Origin: Actinomycetota bacterium
GTDB lineage: Bacteria; Actinomycetota; Actinomycetes; Nanopelagicales; Nanopelagicaceae
Length of the DNA stretch: 38,574 nucleotides
Assembly (NCBI GenBank): GCA_009924185.1
Contig: RFSC01000002.1
Coordinates: forward strand, 1 to 38,574
Direction: 5' to 3'
The notes under the pieces were generated by a model. It was not told the DNA's origin. It did not search any database and saw only the letters and a program-made list of their open reading frames with translations. The translations under genes and the position numbers were made by a program. Shown here piece by piece: positions 16,738-27,600 of this stretch (position 1 is its first letter; every line of letters starts with the position of its first letter).

Positions 16738-18174
16738 ATGAAAGGCGGGAAGTTGAGCAAACTGGATCTTGCCATCGTTCTCGCAGCTGGCGAGGGCACT
16801 CGGATGAAATCTTCCCGGGCCAAAGTCCTTCATGAAATCGCAGGTCGCTCATTACTCGGACATGTTTTGCATGCTGTTTCTCCCTTAGAAGCTAAAGAGA
16901 TTCGGGTAGTTGTTGGTGCTGCAAAAGATGAGGTAACAAATCACCTGGCTCAGATTTCACCAAGCGCTAAAACGGTTTTTCAAGAGGTGCGCGGCGGCAC
17001 AGGCCACGCCACAAAATTAGCTTTACAAGGCTTTTCTGGAAACGGCACGGTTTTAGTTTGCGCCGGAGATACGCCATTACTAACTGGACAAACTTTGCTT
17101 GATTTACTCGCTGCGCATCAATCCTCTGGTGCTAGCGCCACTGTGTTGACCGCTGAAATGTTAGATCCATCAGGTTACGGTCGAATCATTAGAGATTCCA
17201 ACAACAATCTCTCTGAAATTGTTGAAGAGAAAGATGCTTCAGAGCAACAAAAGCAGACCCTTGAGATTAACTCAGGGGTTTATGTTTTTTCCGCGCCAGA
17301 TCTAGTCGCGGCCTTGAGTAAGTTGACCGCGCACAATGCGCAAAAGGAAGAGTATTTAACGGATGTAATTGCCATACTTAAATCTGAAGGCAAATTGGTT
17401 TCGGCTTTCCTGACCTCTGATTACACCGAAGTTTTTGGGGTGAATGATCGAGAGCAGTTGGCTACCTGCGGATTTTTGATGAATGCCAGGATTTGTGAAG
17501 CTTTGATGAAAAGTGGCGTCACTATTGTTGATCAAATGAGTACCTGGATTGATGTAACCGCTGAGATTGAGATTGATGTTCATATCGAACCCGGTACTGC
17601 AATTAAGGGAGATACCAAGATTGGTAAATCTGCCGTTATTGGTCCGCGCACTACCTTGATAGATACAAAGGTTGGTGCAGAGGCAAAAGTATTTGAGTCA
17701 CATTGCCAGGAGACTGTAATCGGAAAAGCGGCACAGGTTGGTCCATATACCCATTTGCGCAGCGGAACGGTGCTTTCAGATCAGGTGCGGGTTGGTTCAT
17801 TTGTTGAAATAAAGAACTCAGCGGTAGGCACTGGTTCAAAGGTGCCGCATCTTTCATATGTTGGAGATGCCAGTATTGGTAGCGAAACCAATATCGGAGC
17901 CGCCACTGTATTTGTTAACTATGACGGGGTCGATAAGCACAAGACAGTAATTGGCGATCATGTGCGTATCGGTAGCGACTCTATGTTGGTAGCACCGGTC
18001 ACGATTGGTGATGGTGCCTACACCGCAGCTGGCTCTGTAATCACAGAGGATGTTCCAGCTGGCGCGCTTGGTATCGCTCGGGCCAAGCAAAGCAATATTC
18101 TTGGTTGGGTTTTGAAGAAACGTAAAGGTACCAAATCCGCAGAGGCAGCAGCGAAAAAAGAAGGGCAGAAATGA
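16738..18174 (+). CDS. glmU: Bifunctional UDP-N-acetylglucosamine pyrophosphorylase / glucosamine-1-phosphate N-acetyltransferase
   Basis: VLAAGEGTRMKSSRAKVLHEIAGR; left-handed beta-helix hexapeptides; NYDGVDKHKTVIGDHVRIGSDSMLVAPV. Confidence 0.97.
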   Translation: MKGGKLSKLDLAIVLAAGEGTRMKSSRAKVLHEIAGRSLLGHVLHAVSPLEAKEIRVVVGAAKDEVTNHLAQISPSAKTVFQEVRGGTGHATKLALQGFSGNGTVLVCAGDTPLLTGQTLLDLLAAHQSSGASATVLTAEMLDPSGYGRIIRDSNNNLSEIVEEKDASEQQKQTLEINSGVYVFSAPDLVAALSKLTAHNAQKEEYLTDVIAILKSEGKLVSAFLTSDYTEVFGVNDREQLATCGFLMNARICEALMKSGVTIVDQMSTWIDVTAEIEIDVHIEPGTAIKGDTKIGKSAVIGPRTTLIDTKVGAEAKVFESHCQETVIGKAAQVGPYTHLRSGTVLSDQVRVGSFVEIKNSAVGTGSKVPHLSYVGDASIGSETNIGAATVFVNYDGVDKHKTVIGDHVRIGSDSMLVAPVTIGDGAYTAAGSVITEDVPAGALGIARAKQSNILGWVLKKRKGTKSAEAAAKKEGQK

Positions 18175-19154
18175 GCACTGAACTACGTCTCAGTTCCGAA
18201 AAGCGACTCCGGATTTTTACCGGACGTGGATACCCAGAGCTTGCTGAAGAGGTAGCGGCAGAACTTGGTGTTCCCATTACACCAACCTCTGCTTATGACT
18301 TTGCCAATGGTGAAATATTTGTACGTTTTGAAGAGAGCGTTCGCGGTTGTGATGCCTTCGTAATTCAAAGCCACAGCGCTCCAGTAAATAAACAAATTAT
18401 GGAACAGCTCATCATGGTTGATGCGCTAAAGCGTGCCTCTGCGAAGCGAATCACAGTTATTGTGCCGTTTTATGGTTATGCCCGCCAGGACAAGAAGCAC
18501 CGTGGTCGTGAGCCAATCTCTGCAAGATTGATGGCTGATTTATTTAAGACCGCAGGCGCAGATCGATTGATGACCGTCGATCTTCACACCTCGCAAATCC
18601 AAGGATTTTTCGATGGCCCAGTTGATCATCTTTTTGCCCTTCCATTACTAGCAAATTACGTTGGCTCTAAAGTTGATCGTTCTCGCTTAACTATTGTCTC
18701 TCCTGACTCTGGAAGAGTTCGGGTTGCAGAGCGTTGGAGCGATATCTTGGGTGGAACTCAGATTGCATTTATTCATAAGACCCGCGATCCACGTATTCCC
18801 AATGAAGCGGTCACCGGTCGCGTAGTTGGAGAGGTTGATGGCCAAACCTGCGTAGTTATCGATGACATGATCGATACCGCCGGCACAATCACCAAAGCGG
18901 TAGATGCGCTTTATGAAGCTGGAGCAAAAGAGGTAATCATTGCTGCAACACATGCGGTCTTTTCAGGTCCAGCAGCAGACAGACTTCGTAACTCAAGAGT
19001 CAGCGAGGTAGTTGTAGCCAACACCTTGCCGATTCCAGAAGAGAGTCGATTCCCAAATCTCACAGTACTTTCAATTGCTCCGCTATTGGCTAGAGCGATT
19101 CGCGAAGTCTTTGAAGATGGGTCAGTCACTAGCCTTTTTGATGGCCACTCTTAA
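18171..19154 (+). CDS. prs: Ribose-phosphate pyrophosphokinase
   Basis: YGYARQDKKHRGREPISARLMADL; VVIDDMIDTAGTITKAVDAL. Confidence 0.98.
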   Translation: MSTELRLSSEKRLRIFTGRGYPELAEEVAAELGVPITPTSAYDFANGEIFVRFEESVRGCDAFVIQSHSAPVNKQIMEQLIMVDALKRASAKRITVIVPFYGYARQDKKHRGREPISARLMADLFKTAGADRLMTVDLHTSQIQGFFDGPVDHLFALPLLANYVGSKVDRSRLTIVSPDSGRVRVAERWSDILGGTQIAFIHKTRDPRIPNEAVTGRVVGEVDGQTCVVIDDMIDTAGTITKAVDALYEAGAKEVIIAATHAVFSGPAADRLRNSRVSEVVVANTLPIPEESRFPNLTVLSIAPLLARAIREVFEDGSVTSLFDGHS

Positions 19155-20493
19155 AAAACTTTTCGCACTTTTTTGTGCGTTAACTTTTCTCCCTTTAATT
19201 CCAGCACACGGAGAAGAGCCGTACCGCATCACCGTTATGTCTCGCAATCTGTATCTCGGTGCTGATGTTGGAGTTGCATTAGAGAAGATTCCGAATTTTC
19301 CAGCCGCTGCGCAATTTATGTGGGATCAAATGAGGCAGACTAATTTTGCTCTGCGTGCCCCCAAGTTGGCACGAGAGGCGGTGCAGGACCGACCTGAGAT
19401 TATTGGCGTTCAAGAGGCCACAATCTGGTACTGCAAAAAAGATTTGTTTGGAGATCAGGTAGAGGTATTTAACTTTCTGGATGAGTTCATCGCTGCCACG
19501 AAACAAACTGGCGTGGGTTACTCACTGGCAACGGCAAATGGTCAAGAAGCATTTAACCCGGGTTACAAAATCGCGCCCGTTCCATTTTTAACGAAGGTAA
19601 ATGACCCAGAGGTATTTCAGCCGATTTTTCAACAAGATAGCGCGGCCTGCGGATTTACCATCGGAGATGCGCTTTTGGTGCGAGATGATGTTAAGCAGCA
19701 AATCATTCAAGTAGGAAACTCTGAGTATGAAGCTACTTATTCAATTGTTCCGGTATTGATGACAATTTATCGAGGATATACCTGGGCGGATTTCAAGGTA
19801 CGTGACTCAGTAGTTCGGGTCATAACTACCCACCTGGAATCACTTTGGGATGAAAACAAAGTTCCTAACTCGGCGCTTCAGGCTCAACAGTTAGTCGCGG
19901 ATCTTAAAGATGCAAAGATGCCGGTAATTATCTTGGGTGATTTCAACGCCGATCCCAGAGATCCACGAATTACTAAAGAACCAAATCCAGGAGAGCAGCC
20001 GGTTGTCAGCGAAACCTGTCCAACACCAGGTGGGGCAAAGTGCAACGCTTACAGCACGATGGTTGAGGCGGGGTTTGATAATGCTTCACCAGATGCCAGC
20101 AATCCGCGTTACTTCACTTGGGGTGCGAGCGCATTGTTAAATGGCCCTGATAAAAAGCGTGAGAAGTTTGCTTATAAATTTGGAAACCAATATGGGTTTA
20201 CCGATCGGTTAGATTACATATTCACTAAGAATGTATACGCCACAGTTAGCTCCAAAATAATTGGAAATGTTTATCCTGATGGAAGTGGAGTTTGGAGTTG
20301 TGGCACCGAGCTATGTTTTCCATCTGATCACGCCGGAGTTGTAGCCACAATTGAACTACCTCGTGGTGCCGGTGCGATTGATCCAGATTTGCCGGAACGG
20401 GAAAGATCCTCATTTACCTACCTGCCACTCTTTGGGGCCGGAGCCGTGATTTTGTTGGTTTTGCTCATTCTCCGTAAGCGAATTTGGCGATAA
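19141..20493 (+). CDS. Exported, C-terminally membrane-anchored endonuclease/exonuclease/phosphatase-family protein (start revised from 19075)
   Basis: Signal peptide MATLKKLFALFCALTFLPLIPAHGEEP; EEP motifs RNLYLGAD, IIGVQEATIW, ILGDFNADPRD, DRLDYIFTK, PSDHAGVVA; C-terminal TM FGAGAVILLVLLILRKRIWR. Confidence 0.88.
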   Translation: MATLKKLFALFCALTFLPLIPAHGEEPYRITVMSRNLYLGADVGVALEKIPNFPAAAQFMWDQMRQTNFALRAPKLAREAVQDRPEIIGVQEATIWYCKKDLFGDQVEVFNFLDEFIAATKQTGVGYSLATANGQEAFNPGYKIAPVPFLTKVNDPEVFQPIFQQDSAACGFTIGDALLVRDDVKQQIIQVGNSEYEATYSIVPVLMTIYRGYTWADFKVRDSVVRVITTHLESLWDENKVPNSALQAQQLVADLKDAKMPVIILGDFNADPRDPRITKEPNPGEQPVVSETCPTPGGAKCNAYSTMVEAGFDNASPDASNPRYFTWGASALLNGPDKKREKFAYKFGNQYGFTDRLDYIFTKNVYATVSSKIIGNVYPDGSGVWSCGTELCFPSDHAGVVATIELPRGAGAIDPDLPERERSSFTYLPLFGAGAVILLVLLILRKRIWR

Positions 20494-20564
20494 CTCAGGG
20501 TTTAGGTAGCCTTCCCTCCACTTAAGGCGAGGGGCAAACCCCGTTATCGACGAAAGGCTTAACA

Positions 20565-21194
20565 ATGGCTGAGGTATCAATCAAGGGCGCGATCCGAAAT
20601 GAATTCGGTAAGGGCGCATCACGCAGAATCCGTCGCGATGGCAGTGTGCCAGCGGTTATTTATGGTCATGGCGAGAAGCCAACCCACATCTCACTTCCAG
20701 CTCGTGAAGTTGGAGTGGCAATCAAAACCTCAAACGTTTTGCTAAACATTGATCTTGGAGAAAAGCAGGAGCTAGTTCTGCCTAAGTCCATTGTTAGAAA
20801 TCCACTCAAGGGAACTCTTGAGCATATTGATTTGATTATCGTGCGCCGCGGTGAGCGCGTAGTTGTTAACGTCCCAGTTCATGCACATGGTAAGCATGAT
20901 CCAGAAGGTATCTTGGAGCACGTTCACAACACTATTGAGGTTGAAGCAGATGTAACTGCAATTCCTACCTCTCTTGATCTTGATATTGAAGGACTTCCTG
21001 CAGGTGAGTCAAAGACCGCTGCTGATGTGGTTCTTCCTGCCGGCGTTGTTCTTAAGAGCGATCCAAAGATGGTTGTCGTGCACCTATCAGTTCGTGCCAC
21101 AGCTGATGAAGCTGCACCTGTTGCGGCCGCTGCTGAAGGTGAAGCTGCTGCGGCTGCGCCTGCTGAAGGTGCTGCTGAAGCAAAGTCCAGCTAA
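20565..21194 (+). CDS. rplY: 50S ribosomal protein L25/general stress protein Ctc
   Basis: GASRRIRRDGSVPAVIYGHGEKPTHISLPARE; Ala/Glu-rich C-terminal tail; between prs and pth. Confidence 0.96.
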   Translation: MAEVSIKGAIRNEFGKGASRRIRRDGSVPAVIYGHGEKPTHISLPAREVGVAIKTSNVLLNIDLGEKQELVLPKSIVRNPLKGTLEHIDLIIVRRGERVVVNVPVHAHGKHDPEGILEHVHNTIEVEADVTAIPTSLDLDIEGLPAGESKTAADVVLPAGVVLKSDPKMVVVHLSVRATADEAAPVAAAAEGEAAAAAPAEGAAEAKSS

Positions 21195-21229
21195 CACTTT
21201 TCTTTACGCCTTACGGCTAACCTTTCTCT

Positions 21230-21847
21230 ATGTTCGGCCGTAAAACTCAAGACTCTGACAATCAATCAACTAATCGTTGGTTGATTGTTGGCTTGGGAAA
21301 TCCGGGTCCTGAGTATGAAAAGACCCGACACAATATTGGCGCCATGGTGATCACTCAAATGGCGGCTACAGCCGGTGTTAAGTTCTCATCTCACAAAGCC
21401 CGGGCCAATGTTGCAGAGTTCAAACTAGGTTTTGGAGGCGAAGCCCCATCCTTAGTCGTAGCAACTCTGCGTTGCTATATGAATGAATCTGGCGGACCAA
21501 CCAAAGCTTTAGCTGATTTTTACAAAATTAAGGGCGACCACATCATCATCGCTCATGATGAGTTAGATATTCCATACCAAGCAATTAGAGTGAAATTTGG
21601 TGGTGGGGACAATGGTCACAATGGGCTGAAAAGTATTACCTCTGCCCTAGGTAAAGCGGATTACTTCCGGCTGAGGCTTGGAATTGGCAGACCGCCCGGA
21701 CAACAAGATCCAGCTGATTTTGTCTTGAAGCCATTTTCCAGCGCGGAGAAAAAGAGCATCGATGAGTTTTTGATTACCGGAGGGCAAGCTGTTGAATCTT
21801 TAGTGCAGTTCGGTTTAGAAAAAACTCAACAAAACTTTAACTCTTAA
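21230..21847 (+). CDS. pth: Peptidyl-tRNA hydrolase
   Basis: LIVGLGNPGPEYEKTRHNIGAMV; HDELDIPYQAIRVKFGGGDNGHNGLKSI. Confidence 0.98.
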   Translation: MFGRKTQDSDNQSTNRWLIVGLGNPGPEYEKTRHNIGAMVITQMAATAGVKFSSHKARANVAEFKLGFGGEAPSLVVATLRCYMNESGGPTKALADFYKIKGDHIIIAHDELDIPYQAIRVKFGGGDNGHNGLKSITSALGKADYFRLRLGIGRPPGQQDPADFVLKPFSSAEKKSIDEFLITGGQAVESLVQFGLEKTQQNFNS

Positions 21848-24538
21848 TCAGCCAGTATTGCGCAATCCGGCAGCAACGCCATTAATAGTCAACAATAAAG
21901 CTCTAGTAATCATTGGATCAGAGCTGTCGCCACGCACCTTCTTTAAGAGCGAGATCTGCAAAAGGTGTAAAGGCGCCAAATAGGCATCACGAATCTGCAA
22001 AGTGCGGGCCAGAATCGCCTGATCACCCAGAATTTCACTCTTCTTGGTTAGCAACAAAATCTCTTTAACGGTTAATTCAAACTCCTGCTCGATACTGTCT
22101 AGAAAGTGATGTAGTCCTGGTTCAACCAATGCAGAGACATACTTTCGAGCCATTACTAAATCTGTTTTTGCCAAGGTCATCTCAACATTACTGATGAAGG
22201 TCCGGAAGAAGTGCCAATCACGCAACATCGCTTGCATGGTTTGTTCATGTCCAGATTCGCGGGCGGCTTTCAAACCACTTCCTACTCCAAACCATCCCGG
22301 GACAATCTGTCTAGATTGTGTCCAACCAAATACCCATGGAATGGCGCGCAAGGAGGAGAGATCAGCGCTGGCATCAGGGCGTCTTGATGGACGTGATCCG
22401 AGGAAGAGATTTCCTAATTGTTCAACTGGGGTTGATTGATAAAAATAAGCGGGCAAATCTGGATGTTCGACCAAGGCGCGATAGGTTTTAAATGAAGCAT
22501 CACTAATAGCGCTCATCGCAGTGTTCCACTTTGTTAAATCTTCGGGGGATTGCCGAGCGGCGCGGTTAAGAACTGTCGCTTCCAAAGCAGCGGCCAGGGT
22601 TAGCTCAACATTTTCTCTTGCCAAAGATGGCAGCGCATACTTATCTGAGATTACCTCTCCCTGTTCGGTCATCTTTATTTGACCATCTAGGGTTCCCCAA
22701 GGCAGAGCGATGATTGCATCATAGGTTGGTCCACCGCCACGTCCTACTGATCCACCGCGACCATGGAAAAGTCTTAACTTGATTCCATGTTTACGGGCGA
22801 CATCACGAAGTTTTCTTTGTGCTTGGTGAATCTCCCATTGGCTGGTGGCGATGCCGGCATCCTTGTTTGAATCAGAGTAACCCAACATCACCTCTTGTAT
22901 GTTGCCCCGCAGTTCAACAATTTGGCGATAAATCGGATTTGATAAGAGAGTTTCGAGAATCTCACCGGCGGCGCGCAACTCTGCAACTGTTTCCAATAGC
23001 GGTGCCACATCCACCCGAGCAACTGAATCACTTAAATCAATCAAACCAGCTTGTTTAGCGAGCAATGCTGCAGCTAGGACATCTTCCGGTCCTTTTGTCA
23101 TAGAAACTATGTAGGTCTCAACAACGGAAGGATCAAAGTTATCTTGCAGCTCTTTAACCGCGGTAAAGGTGCGTAAGGTCTTAGCATCCTGCTCATCAAG
23201 AGATGAGACGACGGCATTTTGTGCCGTCAATTGCTGGGTTAGAAACTCACACTTTGCTTTTGAATCAAGAGAAACATAATCAATGCTGGGGAATAGGGCA
23301 GCGATTGCGCGCTGATGAGCTCCAGAGTGCTCTCGTACATCCATGGTGGCATGTGTTAAACCAAAGGCTGCGATGGTTCTGATGGTGCGCTCCAACAATC
23401 CCTGAGCAATCAACTCGCCTCTATTGGCTAGCAGTGAGTTGTACATCAACATCAAATCATCAATTAACTCTTGGGTATTTGCGTAATCACGACCAGGCTC
23501 ATGAACAGCGCCTTTTGTATGTCGGTCCCGGGTAAGAAGTAAACGGTGTCGAATCGCGGTTGCCTTTAATCGGTATGGCTCTTCCACGTTAATGCGTTTG
23601 AATCGTGGTTCAATCTCAGGCAGACGTTGCAAATCCAGTTCTACAGAATCAAGTAGCGGTTGAGAGGTTCCGGCTAACTTGGTAGAAATTGATAAAGCCT
23701 GACGTAGTTCATCTAGAGCCTCCAGGGTAACTCGTATGGCATGGCCCATCTGCAAAACAATGGCCTGCTTGGTTATCTCTGGGGTGATGTTTGGATTGCC
23801 ATCACGGTCACCGCCAATCCAAGAACCAAAGGTAAAAGGTGTTGCGGTTGGTGGCAGTTTTATTCCGAGACGCTTCAACTCGCGAGCGAAATCATCAAGT
23901 ACCTCTGGAATAGTTAATCGGAATAGATCATCTAGGTAATAAAGTGCATTGATAGCTTCATCGAGCGGCTCTGGTCTGCCAAGTCGAAGCTCATCGGTCT
24001 GCCATAACAAATCAACCGCCTCCGCCAATCTTCTTTCTTGGGCGGGGGATTCAGGTTGATCTAACAACTCTGAAATTGTGGAAAGTTTGCTCAATACAGA
24101 TCTACGAGCCGCTTCAGTTGGATGAGCGGTAAATACTGGACGAACCTGGAAATTTTCCAACCATTTGCGCAACTGTTCATCAGAAAAATCATGACCAGAT
24201 TTCTTAGCCTCCAAAATATGATCAACTGCACGTGATAACCAAGAACCGCCATTGTTGCGCTCCTCGGCTAAGACTCTGGAGCGATGTACTTGTTCAGCAA
24301 CATTTGCCAAGTTAAAGTAAACGTTAAAGGCACGAACTAGTTTTGCTGAATCTACAGTTGAAATTGATTGCAGCAAATCCTCGCCATTGCCTTCGCGCAC
24401 TGATTTTCTAACTAGCTCCACTAAATTCAGGAGCGCTTCACCATCTTGACGGGCTAAGGATTGGCCAAGCAGTTCGCCTAGTCTTCTTACATCACTACGC
24501 AAAGAGGCGTTATCTTGTGATTTATCTAGCTCGGACAC
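21848..24538 (-). CDS. ppc: Phosphoenolpyruvate carboxylase
   Basis: 896 aa; VFTAHPTEAARRSV, MLGYSDSNKDAGIATSQWEIHQAQ, FHGRGGSVGRGGGPTYDAI. Confidence 0.98.
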   Translation of the reverse strand: MSELDKSQDNASLRSDVRRLGELLGQSLARQDGEALLNLVELVRKSVREGNGEDLLQSISTVDSAKLVRAFNVYFNLANVAEQVHRSRVLAEERNNGGSWLSRAVDHILEAKKSGHDFSDEQLRKWLENFQVRPVFTAHPTEAARRSVLSKLSTISELLDQPESPAQERRLAEAVDLLWQTDELRLGRPEPLDEAINALYYLDDLFRLTIPEVLDDFARELKRLGIKLPPTATPFTFGSWIGGDRDGNPNITPEITKQAIVLQMGHAIRVTLEALDELRQALSISTKLAGTSQPLLDSVELDLQRLPEIEPRFKRINVEEPYRLKATAIRHRLLLTRDRHTKGAVHEPGRDYANTQELIDDLMLMYNSLLANRGELIAQGLLERTIRTIAAFGLTHATMDVREHSGAHQRAIAALFPSIDYVSLDSKAKCEFLTQQLTAQNAVVSSLDEQDAKTLRTFTAVKELQDNFDPSVVETYIVSMTKGPEDVLAAALLAKQAGLIDLSDSVARVDVAPLLETVAELRAAGEILETLLSNPIYRQIVELRGNIQEVMLGYSDSNKDAGIATSQWEIHQAQRKLRDVARKHGIKLRLFHGRGGSVGRGGGPTYDAIIALPWGTLDGQIKMTEQGEVISDKYALPSLARENVELTLAAALEATVLNRAARQSPEDLTKWNTAMSAISDASFKTYRALVEHPDLPAYFYQSTPVEQLGNLFLGSRPSRRPDASADLSSLRAIPWVFGWTQSRQIVPGWFGVGSGLKAARESGHEQTMQAMLRDWHFFRTFISNVEMTLAKTDLVMARKYVSALVEPGLHHFLDSIEQEFELTVKEILLLTKKSEILGDQAILARTLQIRDAYLAPLHLLQISLLKKVRGDSSDPMITRALLLTINGVAAGLRNTG

Positions 24539-24577
24539 CGGCTAATAATGACACGATAGAATTCAACCAAGATCGCT

Positions 24578-24605
24578 AGCCCCCCTGGTTTTTTCAGGTG
24601 GGGCT
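24578..24605 (+). other. GC-rich stem-loop in the mfd leader (AGCCCCCCTG-loop-CAGGTGGGGCT)
   Basis: Left arm 24578-24587, right arm 24595-24605 (one bulged nt), followed by TTTAAGCCGTTTATTT; located between divergent ppc and mfd. Confidence 0.5.
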
Positions 24606-24644
24606 TTAAGCCGTTTATTTGAGCAGGTGAAGGAGGTTTTAGCT

Positions 24645-27600
24645 ATGAGATTACGTTCTCTCATCTCGCTATCTGAAACAACCCAAACTCTGCTGCAATC
24701 AAGTAATTCAAATCTGATCGCAATTCCGTCGGCAACTCCTTTTCTGATTGCAGAACAGTCAAAGGAAAATCAAATACTGCTGGTCGCGCATTCCAGTCAA
24801 CGCGCGACTGAGTTAACGCAGGAGTTGGCGGAGTTAATAGATGGGGTAATGGAGTTTCCCGCTTGGGAAACTTTGCCTCATGAAAAGTTAAGTCCCAATA
24901 GCGATACTGTCGCAAGAAGAATTCAGGCCTTACTCAACATAGAGCGGGCCAAAGTAGTGGTTACTTCTGCGCGCGCTTTGGTGCAACCAATCGTTTCATC
25001 TGCAATTGAGTTGCCACTTTTGCAGATATCTAGAGGAGAGCATCTTGAATTTGAAGCTCTGATTTCAAATCTAGTCCTAAGAGCTTATAACCGAGTTGAT
25101 ATGGTGGAGCGTCGTGGTGATTTTGCGGTAAGAGGTGGAATCATCGATGTGTTTCCACCGCTTTCGCCACACCCGGTCCGCATTGAGTTCTTTGGTGATG
25201 AGATTGAAGAGCTCAAATACTTTGAGATAAGTGATCAACGAAGTTTTGAGGCTATCAGCACTCCAATAACTCTGATTCCCTGCCGAGAGGTTTTGATAAC
25301 TGATGATGTCAAAGCGCGCGCTACAGATTTGAAGTTGCAATATCCAGAGCTAGTCGCCATGTGCACAAAGATAGAAGAGGGAATTTATGTTGAAGGCATC
25401 GAGTCACTAGCTGCGGTTCTAACTCCGAAGATGAAAACCTTGGTGGAGTATCTTTCAAATGACTCTAAAGTGATTTTGTTAGAGCAGGAGCGAATAAAAT
25501 CTCGGGTACAGGATTTGATTAGCACCAACCAAGAGTTTTTGGCTGCTGCCTGGTCCAACATTGCTTTAACCAGTAAATCTGATGCAGTTAACCCCCAAAT
25601 TCCACTCCGTACCGAACTCCAAATAGGTGCCTTTGTAGAACTGGATGATTTGAAAGAGTTGGCATCGGTCAAGGGGATTTCCTGGAACAGCATTAACTCC
25701 TTTGGCTTTGAATCTGATCCGGAAATCACACAGTTCTCCGAGATTGAGCCTTACCGAAACAAGGTGGAAAAAATAATCTCTGATGTTAGAAATCAATTGG
25801 CAGATGGTTTCTTAGTCGTTGTTTCAGTTGCGGGACATGGTTTGCAGGAACGATATCGAGATATCTTCCAGGAGGCGGATATTCCTGCGGTGCTTAAAGA
25901 GAGTATTGATGCCAAGTTAGTCAGGGGTAGCCTCTATTTAATTAGCTCAGCGTTTAGAAATGGTTTTAAGGATAATACGGAAAAGATTTTGTTTATCACT
26001 GAGGCTGAGATAACCGGCTCCAGAGATAACCGGATATCTGCCACCCGAATGCCATCCCGACGAAAAAAGAGCATCGATCCACTAGAGCTAAAGAGCGGGG
26101 ATTATGTAGTTCATGAGCATCATGGTGTTGGGCGATACATCGAGCTAGTTCAAAGAACTGTAGCTGGCGCATCACGTGAGTATTTGGTTATCGAGTACGC
26201 CGCATCCAAACGAGGACAACCAGCGGATCGGATTTATGTTCCAACAGATGCTCTCGAACAGATAACTAGATATGTTGGCGGTGAAACTCCAGCGGTAAGT
26301 CGCATCGGTGGCGGTGAATGGATCAAGGCAAAATCAAGGGCGAAGAAGGCGGTTAAAGAAATCGCTGGAGAGCTAATCCGTTTGTATGCAGCACGTACCA
26401 GCTCGCCAGGGTTTGCATTCTCTCCAGATACAACTTGGCAGCGAGAGCTAGAAGACTCCTTTGCATATGTTGAAACACCGGATCAGCTTGTGACAATTAA
26501 TGAGGTAAAGGCTGATATGGAAAAGCCTTATCCAATGGATCGAATTGTTTGCGGCGATGTGGGTTATGGAAAGACTGAAATTGCAATAAGAGCAGCATTC
26601 AAAGCGGTGCAAGATGGCAAACAGGTAGCGGTATTAGTGCCCACAACACTTTTAGCCCAACAACACTTTGCTACTTTCACTCAGCGCTACGCCGGGTTTC
26701 CGATAAAGGTTGCCGCCCTCTCTCGCTTCAACTCAACTAAAGAGATAAATGATGCGTTAAAAGACCTAACCTCTGGCGCGGTTGATGTCGTGATTGGAAC
26801 TCATCGCCTGCTTTCTGATGATGTTGCCTTTAGGGATCTGGGCCTCATAATCGTTGATGAAGAGCAGCGTTTTGGAGTAGAGCATAAGGAAAAGCTAAAA
26901 AAGCTGCGGGCCAGTGTTGATGTTCTGGCAATGTCAGCTACCCCGATTCCGCGGACCCTAGAGATGGCTATCACCGGCATTCGAGAGATGTCTACGATCG
27001 CTACCCCTCCAGAGGAGCGCCATCCGGTCCTTACTTATGTTGGTGCATATGACGACAAGCAGGTTGCAGCTGCGATTCACCGAGAGTTGTTAAGAGATGG
27101 TCAGGTCTTTTACATTCATAATCGTGTCGAAAGTATTGATGAAGTCGCTACCAGAATACGAAAGTTAGTACCTGAAGCACGAGTAGCAATAGCTCATGGC
27201 CAGATGAATGAAGCAGCTCTCGAACAGGTAGTAGTGGCTTTTTGGAATCGAGAGTTTGATGTTTTAGTTTCAACCACGATTGTAGAAAATGGTATTGATG
27301 TTGCTAACGCAAATACTCTTATTGTTGAACGCTCTGATGTTTTTGGACTTTCTCAATTGCATCAGTTGCGTGGCAGAGTGGGAAGAGGACGGGAGCGGGC
27401 CTATGCCTACTTCCTTTATCCCGCTGATAAACCGTTAACTGAGTTAGCGCTGGATCGTTTAACTACTATCGCAAAAAACACTGAGCTGGGAGCAGGTATG
27501 CAGGTTGCATTAAAGGATTTGGAGATTAGAGGAGCTGGCAATCTGCTAGGTGGCGAGCAATCTGGACACATTGCAGATGTGGGATTTGATCTTTATATGC

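Noticed and set aside
20531-20542. GGGG-CAAA-CCCC mini-hairpin upstream of rplY
   Set aside because: Only 4 bp; too weak to claim as an autoregulatory ribosomal-protein leader without covariation.
21100-21190. GCTGCTGAAGGTGAAGCT-type repeats near the rplY end
   Set aside because: Low-complexity Ala/Glu C-terminal tail of L25, common in actinobacteria; not a repeat element or array.
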